A stretch of DNA of 40,294 nt from Gemmatimonadota bacterium. GTDB lineage: Bacteria; Gemmatimonadota; Gemmatimonadetes; Longimicrobiales; Gaopeijiaceae. The stretch is taken from assembly GCA_022340865.1 (NCBI GenBank), contig JAJDNC010000128.1, forward strand, positions 1 through 40,294. Direction: 5' to 3'. The notes under the pieces were generated by a model that did not search any database, had not been told where the DNA came from, and saw only the letters and a program-made list of their open reading frames with translations. Of the stretch, positions 25,598-34,610 are shown piece by piece. Position 1 is the first letter of the stretch. Every line of letters begins with the position of its first letter. The position numbers were made by a program, and so were the translations under genes.

Positions 25598-26473
25598 TCA
25601 GGAGGCGCGCACGAACCGGGCCGAGCGCCACTCGCCGTCCTCGTCCAGCGTGTCCGGGGAGAAGCCCACATCCTCGGCGGAGGCACGCACCTCGGCCCAC
25701 TCGATGTCGAGGATCCCCGAGAGGATGAGCCATCCGGCCGGCCTCAAGGCCGCGTGGAACCCTGGAAGAAGAGACACGAGCGTGTGGGACTCGATGTTCG
25801 CCACCACCCCGTCGCACGGTCCCAGCGCGGCCAGCGACCTCGCATCCGCCCATACCGGACGGCACGTCACCACGTCCTCCACCCCGTTGCGCTTCACGTT
25901 CTCCAGGATGACCTCGTGGGCCAGGTCGTCACCCTCGATGGCGACGACCTCCCCCGCTCCCATGCGCGCCGCCGCGATGGAGAGGATACCCGAGCCCGCA
26001 CCCACGTCCAGGATGCGCGCTCCTCCCGTGACCGTCCGGTCCAGGAGGCGGAGGCACCCCCGCGTGGTCCCGTGCTCGGCGGTGCCGAACGCCATCCCGG
26101 GATCCAGAACCACCACCAGGTCGCCGGGACCGGCCTCCACGGGATGCCAGGTCGGGGTCACCACCAGGCGTGGGGTGATGCGCCGCGGCCCGAGGCCGCG
26201 CTTCCAGGACTCGGCCCAGTCCTCCTCCGGGATCTCACGGACGCGCACCTGGACATCGGCCATGCCCGATATCTCCACCAGTCGCGCTCGCGCATCCCGG
26301 ACGTACGCCTCCGCCTCCTCCGGTGCCGGCACGTGGGTGAGGAACCAGCCGTCGCGCTCTTCCACGGCGCGCCCGCCCAGGGCCAGGAGACCCTCGGCCA
26401 GAAGGGGGGCACGCTCGTCGCCGTCGGGACCGCGAGCAGCCAGCTCGAGCCAACGACGGACGGACGGGCTCAT
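25598..26473 (-). CDS. prmA: Ribosomal protein L11 methyltransferase
   Basis: A 291-residue methyltransferase that trimethylates ribosomal protein L11. The N-terminal substrate-recognition region includes [18 protein letters not shown] and LVVTPTWHP. The catalytic part has [30 protein letters not shown] and [11 protein letters not shown] (the N-I/P-like motif). The ATG at 26473 overlaps the dnaJ stop as ATGA; a longer frame to 27127 is within dnaJ and is rejected. dnaJ-prmA is a common bacterial pairing. Confidence 0.95.
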   Translation of the reverse strand: MSPSVRRWLELAARGPDGDERAPLLAEGLLALGGRAVEERDGWFLTHVPAPEEAEAYVRDARARLVEISGMADVQVRVREIPEEDWAESWKRGLGPRRITPRLVVTPTWHPVEAGPGDLVVVLDPGMAFGTAEHGTTRGCLRLLDRTVTGGARILDVGAGSGILSIAAARMGAGEVVAIEGDDLAHEVILENVKRNGVEDVVTCRPVWADARSLAALGPCDGVVANIESHTLVSLLPGFHAALRPAGWLILSGILDIEWAEVRASAEDVGFSPDTLDEDGEWRSARFVRAS

Positions 26474-27630
26474 CCTCCGGTGAACGCCTCCTTCACCCGG
26501 GACCAGAACCCCTTGTGGGCCCTGGAGCCGACGCGCTCCGGCGCCGGAGACTCCACCTCCATGAGCCGGCGGAGCGCCTCCTCCTGCTCGGGCGTGAGGT
26601 CGTCGGGGGTCCACACGATCACCCGCACCAGCTCGTCTCCCTGCCCGCCCCGCTCCAGGTCGGGAAGACCCAGGCCCCGCAGGCGGAGCATCTCGCCGCT
26701 CTGCACGCCGCCGGGAACCGTCACCCGAGCGGTGCCGTCCACGGTGGGGATGTCCACCTCGCAACCCAGCGCCGCCTGGGCGAACGTCACGGGGAGCTCG
26801 AAGACCAGGTCTCGACCGTCCCGCACCAGGCGCTCGTGCTCCTGGACCTCCAGCAGCACCACCACATCGCCCCGCGGGCCTCCCCGCGGGCCCATGCTGC
26901 CCTGTCCCCTGAGCGTGATGAAGTTCTCCGACGTGACCCCGGCGGGAACCTCCACCTCGAGCTCCCGCTCGGCACGCGTGCGGCCATCGCCGCGGCACAC
27001 CGGACACGGGTGCTCGATGACCCGACCCTCGCCCCCGCACATACGGCACGGCTGAACGCTCACGAACTGCCCGAAGACGGAACGCTGGACGTGGCGCTCC
27101 TCGCCGGAGCCGCCGCACACGTTGCATACCGCCGGTGCCGACCCCCCTTCGGCGCCCGTGCCGCCGCAGGCGTCACACGCGTCGAGGAGCGACACCCGCA
27201 GCTTCCGCTTCACACCATGGGCGACGTCCTGGAGCGTGAGGGGCAGGCGCAGGCGCACCGTCTGTCCCCTGCGGCTCACCGCCCTGGAGCCTCGAGGGCC
27301 ACGCACCCCGAAGAGGTCCTCCAGGCCGGAGAAGCCCCCGAAGTCGCGCATGAACACTTCGATGGCGTCGGCGAAGTTGAACCCGCCGAAGCCACCCGCT
27401 CCGGGTTGGCCTCTCAGGCCCTGCTCGCCGTATCGATCGTAGACGGCGCGCTTCTCCGGGTCGCGCAGCACCTCGTACGCCTCCGTGACCTCCTTGAACC
27501 GTTCCTCGGACTCCTTCGAGCCCTCGTTCCGGTCGGGATGGTACTTCAGCGCGAGTTGCCGGTACGCCTTCTTGATCTCGTCGGTGTCGGCGGTGCGGGA
27601 CACGCCGAGAAGCTGATAGAAATCCGCCAT
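26470..27630 (-). CDS. dnaJ: Chaperone protein DnaJ
   Basis: Co-chaperone that stimulates DnaK ATPase and delivers unfolded substrates. The J domain (1-70) has the HPD motif in KYHPDRN. A Gly/Phe-rich stretch (about 70-105) follows. The zinc domain has four CxxCxGxG repeats: [24 protein letters not shown] and CPVCRGDG. Two C-terminal substrate-binding domains complete the 386 residues. It lies 25 bases after hrcA, with no grpE or dnaK between, which departs from the common hrcA-grpE-dnaK-dnaJ order. Confidence 0.97.
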   Translation of the reverse strand: MADFYQLLGVSRTADTDEIKKAYRQLALKYHPDRNEGSKESEERFKEVTEAYEVLRDPEKRAVYDRYGEQGLRGQPGAGGFGGFNFADAIEVFMRDFGGFSGLEDLFGVRGPRGSRAVSRRGQTVRLRLPLTLQDVAHGVKRKLRVSLLDACDACGGTGAEGGSAPAVCNVCGGSGEERHVQRSVFGQFVSVQPCRMCGGEGRVIEHPCPVCRGDGRTRAERELEVEVPAGVTSENFITLRGQGSMGPRGGPRGDVVVLLEVQEHERLVRDGRDLVFELPVTFAQAALGCEVDIPTVDGTARVTVPGGVQSGEMLRLRGLGLPDLERGGQGDELVRVIVWTPDDLTPEQEEALRRLMEVESPAPERVGSRAHKGFWSRVKEAFTGG

Positions 27631-27655
27631 CTAACTCGCAGCCAGGGGCAGCACG

Positions 27656-28729
27656 TCAGGGTGCGAGAACATGCGTGACCAGGGAGGACGTGTAGTCCAC
27701 GATGGCCACGACCTTCTCGTAAGGCATCCGGGTAGGACCGATGACGCCGATGACGCCCTTCAGGGTCCCCACCCGGTATTCGGCCGTGACCAACGTCAGA
27801 TCGGAGAGCTCTTCGGAGTCGTTCTCTCCTCCGATGGTGATCCGGAGTCGGCCACGGTGCTCGCGATTACCCATGGCCATGGCCAGAAGGTCCCGTCGCT
27901 CGGTGAGCTCGATGAGCCCCTTGAGGCGCTCGCCGCTGCCGAACTCGGGCTGCGCCGCCAGCACGCTGGTGCTCCCCAGATGGATCTCGGAGCTGTACAG
28001 GTCGTCCAGGCTGAACAGCTCGGCACCCGATTGGACGAAGATGTTGAGCAGCTCCGAGGCGCCCGCCACGTCGGGGTGCGCGTCGCGCAGCCGCTCCGGC
28101 AGCGTGCGTCGGAGCTCCTCCAGGGTGCACCCCGCCAGCCGCTCGTTGAGGGCGACGGTCAGCGTGATGAGCGTTCGCTCCGGGACCTCCACCGGGAGGT
28201 CGACGTAGACCGTTCGCACCACGCCACCCTGGATGGTGGCCACCAGGAGCACCTTGTCCGACGACACCTGCACCAGCTCGAGCTTCTCCAGCACGGCGGT
28301 GTCCAGGCGGGGCGCCATGGCCACGCCCAGCTCGTTGGAGATCAGGCTGAGGGCGCGCACGGCGTGGCGTACCAGGCGCTCCACCGCCGGGGAGCCGGCG
28401 GCGTCCAGCTCCCGGGCGATGTTCTCCTGCTCCACGCTGGAGAGGGTGAAGGGCGCCATGAGCCGGTCCACGTAGAACCGGTACGCCAGATCGGTGGGCA
28501 CCCGGCCCGCGGACGTGTGGGGATGGGAGAGGTACCCCTTGTCCTCCAGGTCCCCCATGGTGTTACGCACGGTGGCGGCGGACACGCCGAGGTCGAACCG
28601 GCGGGAGAGCGTACGGCTCCCCGCGGGCTCCGCCGTATCCACATAGGTGCGGACCACGGCTTCGAGCACCTGTCTCTCACGATCGTCGAGGTCGGTGCCT
28701 ACCAGGATGCGCTTGTCGACTGCGGACAT
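27656..28729 (-). CDS. hrcA: Heat-inducible transcription repressor HrcA
   Basis: A 357-residue repressor of class I heat-shock genes that binds CIRCE elements. The N-terminal winged helix (about 15-85) has DDRERQVLEAVVRTYVDTAEP, SAATVRNTMGDLEDKGYL and HTSAGRVPTDLAYRFYVD. The GAF-like and dimerisation regions end in GPTRMPYEKVVAIVDYTS. The ATG at 28729 follows the hemW stop by 35 bases. I find no CIRCE palindrome (TTAGCACTC-N9-GAGTGCTAA) upstream; a different short inverted repeat is present there. Confidence 0.96.
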   Translation of the reverse strand: MSAVDKRILVGTDLDDRERQVLEAVVRTYVDTAEPAGSRTLSRRFDLGVSAATVRNTMGDLEDKGYLSHPHTSAGRVPTDLAYRFYVDRLMAPFTLSSVEQENIARELDAAGSPAVERLVRHAVRALSLISNELGVAMAPRLDTAVLEKLELVQVSSDKVLLVATIQGGVVRTVYVDLPVEVPERTLITLTVALNERLAGCTLEELRRTLPERLRDAHPDVAGASELLNIFVQSGAELFSLDDLYSSEIHLGSTSVLAAQPEFGSGERLKGLIELTERRDLLAMAMGNREHRGRLRITIGGENDSEELSDLTLVTAEYRVGTLKGVIGVIGPTRMPYEKVVAIVDYTSSLVTHVLAP

Positions 28730-28740
28730 GTCGGCACGAA

Positions 28741-28755
28741 GATCGAAAGTCGATC
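28741..28755. repeat. Short inverted repeat before hrcA
   Basis: GATCGA-AAG-TCGATC is a perfect 6-3-6 palindrome 11 bases before the hrcA start codon. It could form a small hairpin near the ribosome site or be an operator. A TTGACG (28763-28768) just upstream could be a -35 box, but no good -10 accompanies it. Confidence 0.35.
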
Positions 28756-28764
28756 GGTCGAGCG

Positions 28765-29937
28765 TCAAGGCGAGAGCGTCGCCTCGAGCTCCACCGCCAG
28801 GCGGTCCATGACCAGCCAGCCCTCCCTCGTCAGGCGCACGACGCCGTCGGTGACGTCCGCCAGCCCGCGGCGACGCCAGTCCCGCGCGAGTTCGCGTGCG
28901 CGTTCCTTCCAGCCCGCCGTGTCCAGTCCCCGGGTCGTGCGCAGTCCCAGCCACACCCGTTCCAGCCGGACGGCGTCGACGGAGAGCGACTCCCTTCCCT
29001 CCTCGGGTGACGCGCCGGAGCAGGCCGCATTCCGATACGCGCTCCAGTCCCGACGGTTCCAGCGCCGCACCGGACCCCCGCCGTTGCGGCGGTGCCCCGT
29101 GTACGAGTGTGCGCCGTTGCCCAGGCCCAGGTACGGCGCTCCGGTCCAGTAGACGCTGTTGTGCCGGGACTCGGCGCCGGGGCGGGCGAAGTTGGACACC
29201 TCGTAGTGCGCGTAGCCGGCCGCCTCCAGGACCTCGGCCGCCAGCAGGAACTCCTCCCGGTACCCTTCCTCGTCCACCGGCGCCTCGACCCCCTTCGCCA
29301 CCGCCCGCCCCAGGGGGGTGGCGGGCTCCACGCTCAGGCCGTACAGGCTGATGTGGGAGACGTCCAGCTCCAGGGCGCGCTCCAGGTCCTCGCGCCACGG
29401 GCGGCCCAGGTGGGCCGGCAGCCCGAAGATCAGGTCGATGCCGATGTTCTCGTATCCCGCCTCCCGGGCGCGCCGCACCGCCCGCGCCGCGCCGTCGGCG
29501 CCGTGCATGCGGCCCATCCAGCGCAGAGCGGGCTCGTGGAAGCTCTGCGCGCCCAGGCTCAGCCGGTTCACGCCGGCCTCGCGCCACCGGAGCGCCACCT
29601 CGGGCGTCAAGCTCTCGGGGTTCGCCTCGGCGGTCCACTCCAGCCCCCCCCCGCGAAGCCGCTCGGGCCCCAGGACCCGGCCGAGACCCGCCATGGCCTC
29701 GGGCCCCAGCAGCGAGGGCGTGCCTCCACCCACGTAGAGGGTGCTCAGCTCGTCGGCCAGCCCGAAGAGCCCCTCGCCGCGTACGAAGGCCACCTCCCCG
29801 GCCAGCGCCTCCAGCCACTCGTCAACGCCCCCCGTCCGGCGCACCTGCACGGCGAAGTCGCAGTAGAAGCAGCGCCGCACGCAGAACGGCGCGTGCACGT
29901 AGACCGACGCCACCGTCGCGGCGGCACCGCCGGACAC
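28765..29937 (-). CDS. hemW: Radical SAM heme chaperone HemW
   Basis: A radical SAM protein of the HemN-like family, now assigned as a heme chaperone rather than a coproporphyrinogen oxidase. The cluster motif is APFCVRRCFYCDF (CxxxCxxC). YVGGGTPSLL, SLGAQSFHEPALRWMGRMH, NIGIDLIFGLP and HISLYGLSVEP follow, with a C-terminal HemN domain. Numbered from GTG 29937 it is 390 residues; a GTG 24 bases further in (29913) is equally close to the usual N terminus, so the start is uncertain. The longer frame to 30342 overlaps dprA and is rejected. It lies between dprA and hrcA. Confidence 0.94.
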   Translation of the reverse strand: MSGGAAATVASVYVHAPFCVRRCFYCDFAVQVRRTGGVDEWLEALAGEVAFVRGEGLFGLADELSTLYVGGGTPSLLGPEAMAGLGRVLGPERLRGGGLEWTAEANPESLTPEVALRWREAGVNRLSLGAQSFHEPALRWMGRMHGADGAARAVRRAREAGYENIGIDLIFGLPAHLGRPWREDLERALELDVSHISLYGLSVEPATPLGRAVAKGVEAPVDEEGYREEFLLAAEVLEAAGYAHYEVSNFARPGAESRHNSVYWTGAPYLGLGNGAHSYTGHRRNGGGPVRRWNRRDWSAYRNAACSGASPEEGRESLSVDAVRLERVWLGLRTTRGLDTAGWKERARELARDWRRRGLADVTDGVVRLTREGWLVMDRLAVELEATLSP

Positions 29938-29986
29938 CGTGCCGATGCCGTCGCCACCGCCGCCGACGGAGACCGGAGGGAAAGCG

Positions 29987-31066
29987 TCAGCCGGCACGGC
30001 GAAACCGCATCCCCGCCACGCGCTCCACGCTGCCGGCGATCTCCAGGCGTGACAGCAGGGCCAGGGTGCGGCCCGCGTCGAGCCCCAGCTGCCGGGCCAG
30101 CTCGTCGGCCGTGGCCTGGCCGCCCTCGAGACACGTGAGGAGACGTCCCGCCTCCCCCTCCGGCCGTGGCCCCGGAGGTTCGGGGGGGCGGGCGTCGGCG
30201 ACGCCCAGCTGGTCCCGCACGAACGCGGCCACCGAGACCAGCGGCCGGGCGCCGTCGGCCAGCAGGCCGTTGCTCCCGATACATGCCGGAAGATCGATGG
30301 GCCCGGGCACGGCGAAGACGTCCAGACCCAGATCCAGCGCATGCTCCACCGTGATCAGGGCGCCGCTCCTCGCACCGGCCTCCACCACGACCACCGCCCG
30401 GCAGAGCGCGGCGAGGATGCGGTTCCGGCGAGGAAAATGATGCGGCAGTGCCGGCGTCCCGGGAGTGAACTCGCTCACCACAAGACCGGAGCGCAGGATA
30501 TCCCGGAAGAGCCGTCGGTGCGCCAGCGGGTACGCCGCATCCGCTCCGCGGCCGAGGACGGCGACCGTGGGCCCCGCCACGTCGAGGGCACCCCGGTGGG
30601 CTTCGCCGTCCACCCCCAACGCGAGGCCGCTCACCACCGGCACTCCCGCCCCCGCCACCGCCGCGCCCAGCCTGCGGGCCACGGTCCGGGCCCTCGCCGT
30701 CGCCTTCCGCGACCCCACCACGGCGACGCCGGGTAGGCGCAGCAGCGTCCGATCTCCCCTGAGAAAGAGGAGGGGCGGAGGATCGGCCAGATGGCGCAGA
30801 CGCGGGGGATACTCCGGGTCCGTGTAGAGGAGCATGTGCATGCCCAGAGCCTCGGCACGGGCCACCGCGCGCCCGGCTTCCAGGCGGGGATCCGGCGCCG
30901 ACGCGTCGCGTCGAACGGCAGCGGAGGCGAGCGCGGCACGGGCGGACCCGAAGCGCTCCACCAGCTCGCGCAGCGTTCGCGTGCCCACCCCGGGAAGCGC
31001 GTCCAGAGCCAGCACCGCCTCGATCTCGGCGCGGCGCTCCCGGCTGCCGCGCTCCACCGACGTCAC
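29987..31066 (-). CDS. dprA: DNA-processing protein DprA
   Basis: DprA loads RecA on incoming single-stranded DNA during transformation. The 359 residues have an N-terminal helix-hairpin-helix (LDALPGVGTRTLREL). The Rossmann core shows VAVVGSRKATARA, VSGLALGVDGEAHRGAL, VLGRGADAAYP, PRRNRILAALC and EAGARSGAL. A C-terminal DprA winged helix (TADELARQLGLDAGRTLALL) ends the protein. The start is GTG at 31066, overlapping the obgE stop as GTGA. Presence does not by itself prove natural competence. Confidence 0.96.
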   Translation of the reverse strand: MTSVERGSRERRAEIEAVLALDALPGVGTRTLRELVERFGSARAALASAAVRRDASAPDPRLEAGRAVARAEALGMHMLLYTDPEYPPRLRHLADPPPLLFLRGDRTLLRLPGVAVVGSRKATARARTVARRLGAAVAGAGVPVVSGLALGVDGEAHRGALDVAGPTVAVLGRGADAAYPLAHRRLFRDILRSGLVVSEFTPGTPALPHHFPRRNRILAALCRAVVVVEAGARSGALITVEHALDLGLDVFAVPGPIDLPACIGSNGLLADGARPLVSVAAFVRDQLGVADARPPEPPGPRPEGEAGRLLTCLEGGQATADELARQLGLDAGRTLALLSRLEIAGSVERVAGMRFRRAG

Positions 31067-32088
31067 GGCGTCCCCCACTCGTCGTCGATCTCGGCCCCCT
31101 CGGCACGGGCCACGGCGTGGCTCCGGGACCACAGGGCCTCGAGCAGCTCGGGAAGCCCCGTGTGCGCCACCGCCGACACGGCGAACACACCCCAGGCTTC
31201 CGGCGTCGCCAGAGCCGGCGGTGCCTGGTCCGGAGCCAGCAGGTCCGTCTTGGTGAGCACGACGCAGTGGGGAATGTCCGCCAGGTGTGGCGAATACGCC
31301 ACGAGCTCGGCGCGCAGATCCTCGTACTCCTCCTGTGGCTGGGCGCTGTCCACGGGGACCATGAGCGCCAGGGTGCGGGTCCGCTCGATGTGGCGGAGAA
31401 ACTCGTGCCCGAGCCCCTTCCCCTCGTGTGCTCCCTCGATGATCCCGGGGATGTCCGCCAGCACGAAGGTGCGGTCCCCGGCGAGCCCCACCACCCCGAG
31501 GTTGGGGGTGAGGGTCGTGAAGGGGTACTCCGCCACCTTGGGGCGGGCCGCCGTCACCGCGGCCAGGAACGTCGACTTGCCGGCGTTGGGCTCCCCCACC
31601 AGGCCGACGTCGGCGATGAGCTTCAGCTCCAGCTTCACCCGGCGTTCCTCCCCCTCTGCGCCGGGCTCCCAGCGCCGGGGCGCCTGGTTGGTGGATGTCG
31701 CGAAGCGCGCGTTGCCACGACCGCCGCGACCGCCGTGGGCCACCACCGCCCGCTCCCCGTCCGCGAGGAGCTCACCCAGCAGCTCCCCCGTGTCCGCGTC
31801 GGTGGCCGTCGTCCCCGGCGGCACCTTGAGCAGCAGGTCCTCGCCGTCGCGCCCGGTGCGGTTGCTGCCCTCGCCGTGCCGGCCCCGCGGCGCGTGGTAG
31901 TGGCGCTGATAGCTGTAGTCCAGGAGCGTCGAGAGCTGGGCGTCCACCTCCAGGACCACGTCGCCGCCCTTGCCGCCGTCGCCGCCGGAGGGGCCGCCGC
32001 GCGGCACCCCCTTCTCGCGCCGGAACGCCTCCGCGCCGGAGCCGCCGACCCCGCCCCGCACCTCTATGATGGCCCGATCGACGAACAT
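31063..32088 (-). CDS. obgE: GTPase ObgE
   Basis: Essential GTPase linked to large-subunit assembly, stress signalling and replication control. The glycine-rich Obg fold (1-157) opens with FVDRAIIEVRGGVGGSG and GGDGGKGGDVV. The G domain has GLVGEPNAGKST (about 162-173), FTTLTPNLG, ADIPGIIEGA, LTKTDLL and SAVAHTGL. The 341-residue length is typical of forms without the extra C-terminal domain. The ATG at 32088 is 12 bases after the CMD gene stop. rplU and rpmA, frequent neighbours of obg, are absent. Confidence 0.97.
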   Translation of the reverse strand: MFVDRAIIEVRGGVGGSGAEAFRREKGVPRGGPSGGDGGKGGDVVLEVDAQLSTLLDYSYQRHYHAPRGRHGEGSNRTGRDGEDLLLKVPPGTTATDADTGELLGELLADGERAVVAHGGRGGRGNARFATSTNQAPRRWEPGAEGEERRVKLELKLIADVGLVGEPNAGKSTFLAAVTAARPKVAEYPFTTLTPNLGVVGLAGDRTFVLADIPGIIEGAHEGKGLGHEFLRHIERTRTLALMVPVDSAQPQEEYEDLRAELVAYSPHLADIPHCVVLTKTDLLAPDQAPPALATPEAWGVFAVSAVAHTGLPELLEALWSRSHAVARAEGAEIDDEWGTP

Positions 32089-32100
32089 CGTGATGCGCTC

Positions 32101-32742
32101 CTACGCTCCGGTGGCGGGGCGCGCGGGGCGCTCGCGGACGGAGGCCCAGGTATCCCGCGCTTCGGCCGCGGCGGATCCGCTCCCGAAGGGGCGGGCCACC
32201 TCCAGCGCCCGCGCGATCTCCGCCTCCGACGCTCCCACGTTCAACGCTCCACGCAGATGCGAGTAGAGCTGCCGCGGCGCCTCCAACACCGCCAGCAGCG
32301 CGACGATGCACAGCTCCCGGGTGGCCAGGTCCAGGCCCTCCCGCCCCAACACCTTGCCGTACCCCTCCTCCACCATCCAGCGCTCCATGTCCGGGTGAAG
32401 GCGCCGGACGTTGGCGCGCAGCCTCTCGTACTGGCCCCCGTACACCGCCTGGCACACCCGCTCCCCCCGCTGCCCCCACTCCTCGCCGTCGTCGACGGGG
32501 GTACCCGGCGCCGAGCCCGTGAGGGTGCGCCACCGCGCGAATGCGTTCAGAGCCGCCGGATATCCCAGGAAGAGATAGCTCTGCAGGATCGTCTCCTCCA
32601 CGGCCGTGGCGTCCGCATCGCGTCTCGCCCGCCGGAGCACGGCGTCCAGCGCGGCGTCGTCCTTCGCGGCAAGGGCGGCGCTGAGGGCGACGAGTGCCTC
32701 ACGGGCGTCGGAGAGCGGCGGCGGAGTCACGCCCGTGTCCAC
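32101..32742 (-). CDS. Carboxymuconolactone decarboxylase (CMD)-domain protein
   Basis: About 213 residues, helical and soluble. The C-terminal half matches the CMD/AhpD-like fold: WMVEEGYGKVLGREGLDL, RELCIVALLAVL, YSHLRGALNVGASEAEI. The redox CxxC pair of AhpD-type peroxidases is absent (EAPRQLYSH occupies that place), so this is unlikely to be a thiol peroxidase. The start is uncertain: GTG codons at 32793, 32742 and 32730 are in frame and none has a clear ribosome site. It lies between the S41 protease and obgE. Function is unknown. Confidence 0.8.
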   Translation of the reverse strand: MDTGVTPPPLSDAREALVALSAALAAKDDAALDAVLRRARRDADATAVEETILQSYLFLGYPAALNAFARWRTLTGSAPGTPVDDGEEWGQRGERVCQAVYGGQYERLRANVRRLHPDMERWMVEEGYGKVLGREGLDLATRELCIVALLAVLEAPRQLYSHLRGALNVGASEAEIARALEVARPFGSGSAAAEARDTWASVRERPARPATGA

Positions 32743-32839
32743 GACGCCGTAGCGGGCCCCGACGGCCTCACGGGTGCATGAAACCGCATCCACCGGGTCA
32801 CGGGAATGGCTCGACGGGAAGGAGCCCGGGCCCAGGCGC

Positions 32840-34558
32840 TCAGGTATGGTTGCGCGGCCGGTCCGACGCCGCCGCTTCCGCAGTGGGGTCGGCCGCCTTC
32901 GCGCCTGCGGGCACCGGAGGCGCCAGGGCCTCGGCCTTGCGGAGCACGTCCGCCTCCGTCCGCGTCGACTGCAGCAGCTTCTCGGCGGCGAGGAGCTGAT
33001 GGTCCTCCGGCAGCTCCTGCAGGAACGCACCACGCTGACCCCACGCCTGGTTCGCGATCTCGCGCTCGAGCTGATAGCGCACGAACCGCCGGGCGTGCCG
33101 GAAGTCGGCGGCATCCACCTCGACCTTCCACTGGGGAAGCGCCCGGTAGAACGCGCTCAGGTCCGCCGCGCTGATGGAGAAGCCGGGCTCGAGCTTCGGA
33201 TGGGTGCTCACGTAGCGCACGGCGAAGTTGAAGAGCGCGACGGTGAACGCACCCGCCTGCTTGTACAGACCGCGCACGGCGCTCTCCTCGGCGTGCGTGA
33301 GAACCTCCGGCGCCACGAAGACGTCGGGCGCGATGCCGCCGCCGCCGTACAGCGTGCGCCCGTCCTCTGACTTGTACAGCGGGCGCCCGACGAGATCCAC
33401 GCCGCTCACGAGCTGACCCGACAGAGACAGGGCGTCGCTGCTGGACTGGCTGAAACGTGCCTTGGAGCTCTTGTTGATGGAGCGCCCCACGGGCGTGTAC
33501 CAGCGCGCGGTGGTCAGACGCAGGACGTTGCCTCCCGAGAGCTGGTACAGCGTCTGCACCAGACCCTTGCCGAAGGTGCTCTCTCCCACGAGGGCCGCAC
33601 GGTCGTTGTCCTGGAGGGCGCCGGCGATGATCTCGGCCGCCGACGCCGAGCCGCCGTTCACGAGCACCACCATGGGCATCCCCGGGTAGTCGTCCGGGTG
33701 GCTGGCGGTGTACTTGGCGTTCTGGTCCTGTGCACGGCCCCGGGTCTCGACGACCCCCCGGCCCTTGGCGAGGAAGAGGTCCGACACCGCGACCCCCTGG
33801 TCCAGCAGCCCCCCGGGATTGCCGCGCAGATCCAGGATCAGGCGCTTCATGCCCAGGCCGCGCAGGGAGTCCACGGCGCTCTTCACCTCCGAGGACGAGC
33901 TCTCGAGGACCGATTGGAGCGGGACGTACCCGATGCTGTCGGGGAGCATCACCGCGAAGGGAACCGCCTTCAGACGGATCACCTCGCGGGTGAAGGTGAA
34001 CGGGATGGGCTGGTCCACCCCGGGTCGCATCATCTTCACGGACACGTCGGTGCCCGGCTTGCCGCGGAGCATCGCCACCGCCTCGTCGGTGGTCATGGTG
34101 TCCGCGGCCTGGCCCTCGATCTGATAGAACTGGTCCCCGGCGCGGATGCCGGCGCGCTCGGCCGGGGTGCCGGGAATCGGGCTGACGACCGTGACCCTGC
34201 CGTTGCGCTCGGTGACCTCCAGGCCGATTCCGCCGTAGTCGCCCTCGATGCCCTGGATGCGCAGGTTCTCGTAGGCCTTCGCCGGCATGAAGCTCGAGTA
34301 GGGATCATGCAGGTCCTGGATGATCCCGTCGATGGCGGAGTTGTAGAGGCGTGCCTTGTCCACCGTGTCGACATAGCTGGACTCGACGCGGTCCGCGACC
34401 TCCTGGAGGAGGCGCGCCTTCACGTAGACGTTCTGCGCGCGGCCGACGCCCCGCTGGAGGAACCATCCGCCCGAAAGGGCGGCGACGGCCACCACGAGGA
34501 GCGGCACCACCAGGCTCTTGCGGACGCTCAATCCAGGCTTCTTCTCGGGCTCGGGCAC
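32840..34558 (-). CDS. S41 carboxy-terminal processing protease (CtpA-type)
   Basis: A periplasmic tail-specific protease anchored by one N-terminal membrane segment (about 15-33, SLVVPLLVVAVAAL). A PDZ domain (about 105-180, GGIGLEV and RAGIRAGD) is followed by the S41 catalytic domain. The catalytic Ser is S304 in NGGSASAAEI and the Lys is K331 in STFGKGLVQ. LILDLRGNPGGLLDQ is typical. A C-terminal extension of about 170 residues with charged helices and an Ala-rich tail lies beyond the core. The start is taken at GTG 34558, which has GGAGAG 6 bases before it; a TTG at 34576 is possible. Confidence 0.94.
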   Translation of the reverse strand: MPEPEKKPGLSVRKSLVVPLLVVAVAALSGGWFLQRGVGRAQNVYVKARLLQEVADRVESSYVDTVDKARLYNSAIDGIIQDLHDPYSSFMPAKAYENLRIQGIEGDYGGIGLEVTERNGRVTVVSPIPGTPAERAGIRAGDQFYQIEGQAADTMTTDEAVAMLRGKPGTDVSVKMMRPGVDQPIPFTFTREVIRLKAVPFAVMLPDSIGYVPLQSVLESSSSEVKSAVDSLRGLGMKRLILDLRGNPGGLLDQGVAVSDLFLAKGRGVVETRGRAQDQNAKYTASHPDDYPGMPMVVLVNGGSASAAEIIAGALQDNDRAALVGESTFGKGLVQTLYQLSGGNVLRLTTARWYTPVGRSINKSSKARFSQSSSDALSLSGQLVSGVDLVGRPLYKSEDGRTLYGGGGIAPDVFVAPEVLTHAEESAVRGLYKQAGAFTVALFNFAVRYVSTHPKLEPGFSISAADLSAFYRALPQWKVEVDAADFRHARRFVRYQLEREIANQAWGQRGAFLQELPEDHQLLAAEKLLQSTRTEADVLRKAEALAPPVPAGAKAADPTAEAAASDRPRNHT

Positions 34559-34610
34559 CGGCCTCTCTCCGTCCAACCGTCGTGCGCGGGGGATCCTTCT
34601 CCGCGACCTC

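Noticed and set aside
28730..28768. CIRCE element upstream of hrcA
   Set aside because: No TTAGCACTC/GAGTGCTAA arms are present; only an unrelated 6-3-6 palindrome.
27656..29818. 720-residue protein ending in HrcA
   Set aside because: The extra N-terminal part is antisense-like low complexity over hemW; the ATG at 28729 gives a normal HrcA.
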